Shown piece by piece: positions 61,628-64,000 of a stretch of 64,000 nt of DNA. Numbering within the stretch: the stretch's first letter is position 1; the number at the start of each line of letters is the position of its first letter. This stretch comes from Mucilaginibacter phenanthrenivorans (lineage in GTDB: Bacteria; Bacteroidota; Bacteroidia; Sphingobacteriales; Sphingobacteriaceae). Under the pieces are notes generated by a model. That model was not told the origin of the DNA. It was given only the letters and a program-made list of their open reading frames with translations, and ran no database searches. The stretch spans positions 62,001-126,000 of the forward strand of contig NZ_JAHVAP010000018.1 in assembly GCF_024721155.1 (NCBI RefSeq). The letters run 5' to 3'. Made by a program: the position numbers and the translations under genes.

Positions 61628-62863
61628 ATGAGCAATATTAATTTAATTGATTCTTTTCAGGAATTTAAAGATTTCAAGAACATCGATCGCCCTACGATGA
61701 TGAGTGTGCTGGAAGACGTTTTCAGAAGCATGATCAGGAAAAAATATGGCACCGACGAAAATTGCGACGTAATTGTTAATACGGACAACGGTGACTTGGA
61801 GATCTGGCGTACCCGTAAGGTTATGGAAGATGGTTTTAGTGAGGATGATGACCTGGAAATTGAGCTGAAGGAAGCTAAATTGTTAGATCCCAGCCTTGAG
61901 GTTGGTGATGAGCACATTGAGCAGATCACGCTGGAAAGCTTTGGCCGCCGTGCTATATTAGCGGCACGCCAAACACTGGTTTCTAAAATTTTAGAACTGG
62001 AGAAGGACGAGATCTTCAAAAAATATAAAGACCGCGTAGGTGAAATTGTTACCGGCGAGGTTTACCAGGTTTGGAAAAAGGAAACTTTGGTGCTTGACGA
62101 TGAAGGCAACGAGTTATTGCTGCCAAAATCAGAGCAGATCCCAGCCGACTACTTTAAAAAGGGTGACAGCGTAAAAGCTGTTGTTGATAAGGTAGATATG
62201 ATGAACAGTAATCCTAAGATCATTATATCACGTACTGCACCTGAGTTTTTACAGCGTTTATTTGAGCAGGAAGTTCCCGAAATTTTCGACGGACTGATCA
62301 CCATCAAAAAAATTGTTCGTGAACCGGGCGAAAGAGCTAAGGTAGCTGTTGAATCGTACGATGATCGTATCGATCCGGTTGGCGCCTGCGTGGGTATGAA
62401 AGGATCGCGCATCCACGGTATTGTACGTGAGCTGAAAAATGAAAATATTGACGTAATTAACTACACCAATAATTTACAATTATACATTCAGCGTGCATTA
62501 TCACCAGCTAAAATCACTTCTATTAAGTTAGATGATGAGAAAAAAACGGCTGCAGTTTATTTAAAACCCGACCAGGTATCATTAGCAATCGGTCGTGGCG
62601 GACACAACATAAAACTGGCAGGTAAATTGACAGGTTATGAAATTGATGTTTACCGCGAAGCGGATGAAACCGATGAGGATGTGGATATTGAAGAATTTAC
62701 AGACGAAATTGACAGCTGGATTATTGATGAATTTAAGCGTATTGGCTTGGATACAGCAAAATCTGTACTGGCATTAACAGTTGGCGAATTGGTGAAACGT
62801 ACCGATTTGGAAGAAGAAACTGTAAAGGAAGTGTTATCAATTCTGCAAGCTGAGTTTGAATAA
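61628..62863 (+). CDS. nusA: Transcription termination/antitermination factor NusA
   Basis: 411 residues. The N-terminal RNA-polymerase-binding domain (1-130) is followed by S1 (GEIVTGEVYQVWKKETLVL) and two KH domains (VGACVGMKGSRIHGIVREL and LAIGRGGHNIKLAGKLTGYEIDV). The end is an acidic stretch and a short helical domain. It has the length usual in Bacteroidota, without the second acidic repeat of enteric NusA. It controls pausing, termination and antitermination. It follows rimP by 4 bases and precedes infB by 62. Confidence 0.97.
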   Translation: MSNINLIDSFQEFKDFKNIDRPTMMSVLEDVFRSMIRKKYGTDENCDVIVNTDNGDLEIWRTRKVMEDGFSEDDDLEIELKEAKLLDPSLEVGDEHIEQITLESFGRRAILAARQTLVSKILELEKDEIFKKYKDRVGEIVTGEVYQVWKKETLVLDDEGNELLLPKSEQIPADYFKKGDSVKAVVDKVDMMNSNPKIIISRTAPEFLQRLFEQEVPEIFDGLITIKKIVREPGERAKVAVESYDDRIDPVGACVGMKGSRIHGIVRELKNENIDVINYTNNLQLYIQRALSPAKITSIKLDDEKKTAAVYLKPDQVSLAIGRGGHNIKLAGKLTGYEIDVYREADETDEDVDIEEFTDEIDSWIIDEFKRIGLDTAKSVLALTVGELVKRTDLEEETVKEVLSILQAEFE

Positions 62864-62887
62864 GCGTAATAACCAAAATTAAAATCG

Positions 62888-62895
62888 TATTTTTG
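62888..62895 (+). promoter_or_regulatory. Possible internal -7 box before infB
   Basis: TATTTTTG matches TAnnTTTG and lies 31 bases before the infB start. No clear -33 TTG is found 19-20 bases upstream. Confidence 0.3.
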
Positions 62896-62925
62896 CACAA
62901 AATAGCAGAGAATTAAATATAATAA

Positions 62926-64000
62926 ATGTCAGAAGACAAATCCATAAAATTATTTACAGCGGCAAAAGAGCTGAATATCGGTACAGGTACTATCGTTGAC
63001 TTTTTGGCAACGAAAGGGTATAAGGTACAAAAACACCCTACCACCCAACTTGATAGCGATATGTACAGCGCCCTTTTGAAGGAGTTTGCTGTGGATAAAA
63101 TTATTAAGGAGGAAGCTAAGCAGATCAGTATCGGAAAGATACGGAAGGAAGAACCTGCGCCGTTTCCTGAAAAACCGGTAGAGCATCGCCGCTCGAGGGA
63201 TTTTGAAAATGAGGAGATCCTGATTAAAGGGGTCGGTAATCATTACAATGCCCCGGCCGCCGAAAAGCCAAAACCGGTTGAACCGCCGAAACCCGTTGAG
63301 CAGCCTAAGCCTGAAAAGGTTGAGGAGCATGGCGAGGTATTGCCAGGTGTAAAGGTAGTTGGTAAAATAGACTTGAATAATCTTAACGCTAAGCCTGCCG
63401 CACCTGTTGAAAAACCCGTTGTAGTAGAAAAAGTAGAAGAGGTTGTTAAACCTGTTGCCGTAATACCAACACCGGAGCCGGTAAAAGAGGTACCGAAGGA
63501 AGTAATTCCCGAAGCCCCGAAAGCCGAAGAGGTTAAGAAGGAAGTAATTCCGGAAGCGCCTAAAGCCGAAGAGGTTAAGAAGGAAGTAGTGCCGGTTGTT
63601 GAGCCGCCTGCAGCTGTTGAAGCTGCTGCGCCGGAAGCCGACGACCAGCAAGAGCCGGATGTGATCCGTGCTAAAGCAGAGCGCTTAACAGGCCCTAACG
63701 TGATTGGAAAGATCCAGTTACCGGTAAATGCACCAAAACGCAACCCGGTGGCTTCATCGTCAAACACCAACAACGCGGCAGATCATAAACGCAAAAGAAA
63801 ACGTAAGGACAACCAGGGCCCGGGCAATCAGGGTGGTGGTCAGCAAAATAATTCAGCCAACATGGCGCCAAATCCTCCGGGATCGCAACAGGCGCATGGC
63901 GGCAACCGTCCCGATTTCAGGAACAGGGGCACAGGCCCTAATCCGGGAGCAGGCGGCCCAGGTCACGGTGGTGGTAACCATGGAGGCGGCAACCGTCCTG
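62926..64000 (+). CDS. infB: Translation initiation factor IF-2, N-terminal part
   Basis: The frame is open from ATG 62926 to the right edge (358 codons). The N-terminal IF2_N-type domain reads IKLFTAAKELNIGTGTIVDFLATKGYKV. A long proline/lysine/glutamate-rich linker follows. It includes 42-bp tandem units (63499-63582) coding for EVIPEAPKAEEVKK twice, and a glycine/asparagine-rich stretch (NQGGGQQNN). The GTPase domain lies beyond the window. It is the third gene of the rimP-nusA-infB operon. Confidence 0.96.
   Translation, partial: MSEDKSIKLFTAAKELNIGTGTIVDFLATKGYKVQKHPTTQLDSDMYSALLKEFAVDKIIKEEAKQISIGKIRKEEPAPFPEKPVEHRRSRDFENEEILIKGVGNHYNAPAAEKPKPVEPPKPVEQPKPEKVEEHGEVLPGVKVVGKIDLNNLNAKPAAPVEKPVVVEKVEEVVKPVAVIPTPEPVKEVPKEVIPEAPKAEEVKKEVIPEAPKAEEVKKEVVPVVEPPAAVEAAAPEADDQQEPDVIRAKAERLTGPNVIGKIQLPVNAPKRNPVASSSNTNNAADHKRKRKRKDNQGPGNQGGGQQNNSANMAPNPPGSQQAHGGNRPDFRNRGTGPNPGAGGPGHGGGNHGGGNRP

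Overview
The window is chromosomal DNA of a Bacteroidota bacterium. It most resembles Sphingobacteriaceae, and Mucilaginibacter is my best guess from gene style rather than from any search. The support is a SusC/SusD pair with its FecR anti-sigma and ECF sigma factor, many full-length FtsX/MacB-type permeases, promoters of the TTG-N20-TAnnTTTG type, and many short palindromic intergenic repeats.

Layout. 1-0.5 kb: C-terminus of an S9 prolyl-oligopeptidase-type peptidase. 0.6-8.0 kb: two giant genes, each a membrane-anchored AraC-type regulator fused in frame to a complete FtsX/MacB ABC permease. 8.1-10.2 kb (minus strand): a stand-alone CheB-type methylesterase and a PAS protein without an ATPase domain. 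10.3-18.5 kb: an NAD(P)-oxidoreductase neighbourhood. It has an HxlR regulator with two short-chain dehydrogenases (SDRs), an F420-reductase-like protein, two near-identical internally deleted SDRs, a SnoaL-cNMP-thioredoxin-reductase-like fusion, an SDR remnant, a second SnoaL gene and a Crp/Fnr regulator. Two FNR-like boxes lie between that regulator and the second deleted SDR. 18.7-20.6 kb: a PAP2 phosphatase and a membrane metallophosphoesterase. 21.4-28.5 kb (minus): a SusD/SusC/FecR/ECF-sigma glycan-uptake locus.

28.5-42.9 kb is an accessory zone rich in repeats. At least seven repeat families occur in it, some of them running into coding sequence. Between the repeats lie a GNAT-nitrilase, a cold-shock protein, several A+T-rich orphan genes, a degenerate tRNA-like cloverleaf, a SMEK-NACHT STAND ATPase (probable anti-phage protein), a DUF2321-like zinc-ribbon protein and a RepA-like ATPase carrying a 69-bp in-frame duplication.

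43.1-57.2 kb: three more AraC-permease fusions, then one ordinary unfused permease (797 aa) whose permease sequence is closest to that of the fusion just before it. 57.3-60.9 kb: an XRE membrane protein, a secreted aspartyl-protease-like protein, a metallophosphoesterase and a small lipoprotein. 61.1-64 kb: the housekeeping rimP-nusA-infB operon, with infB running off the right edge.

The most distinctive feature is the five-member family of AraC-permease fusions. A sensor-like seven-helix/AraC module of about 410 residues, a conserved linker and a TTG start context are shared by all five. The permease halves differ much more. This suggests a mobile regulatory module attached to different export permeases, possibly one-protein systems in which permease state controls transcription.
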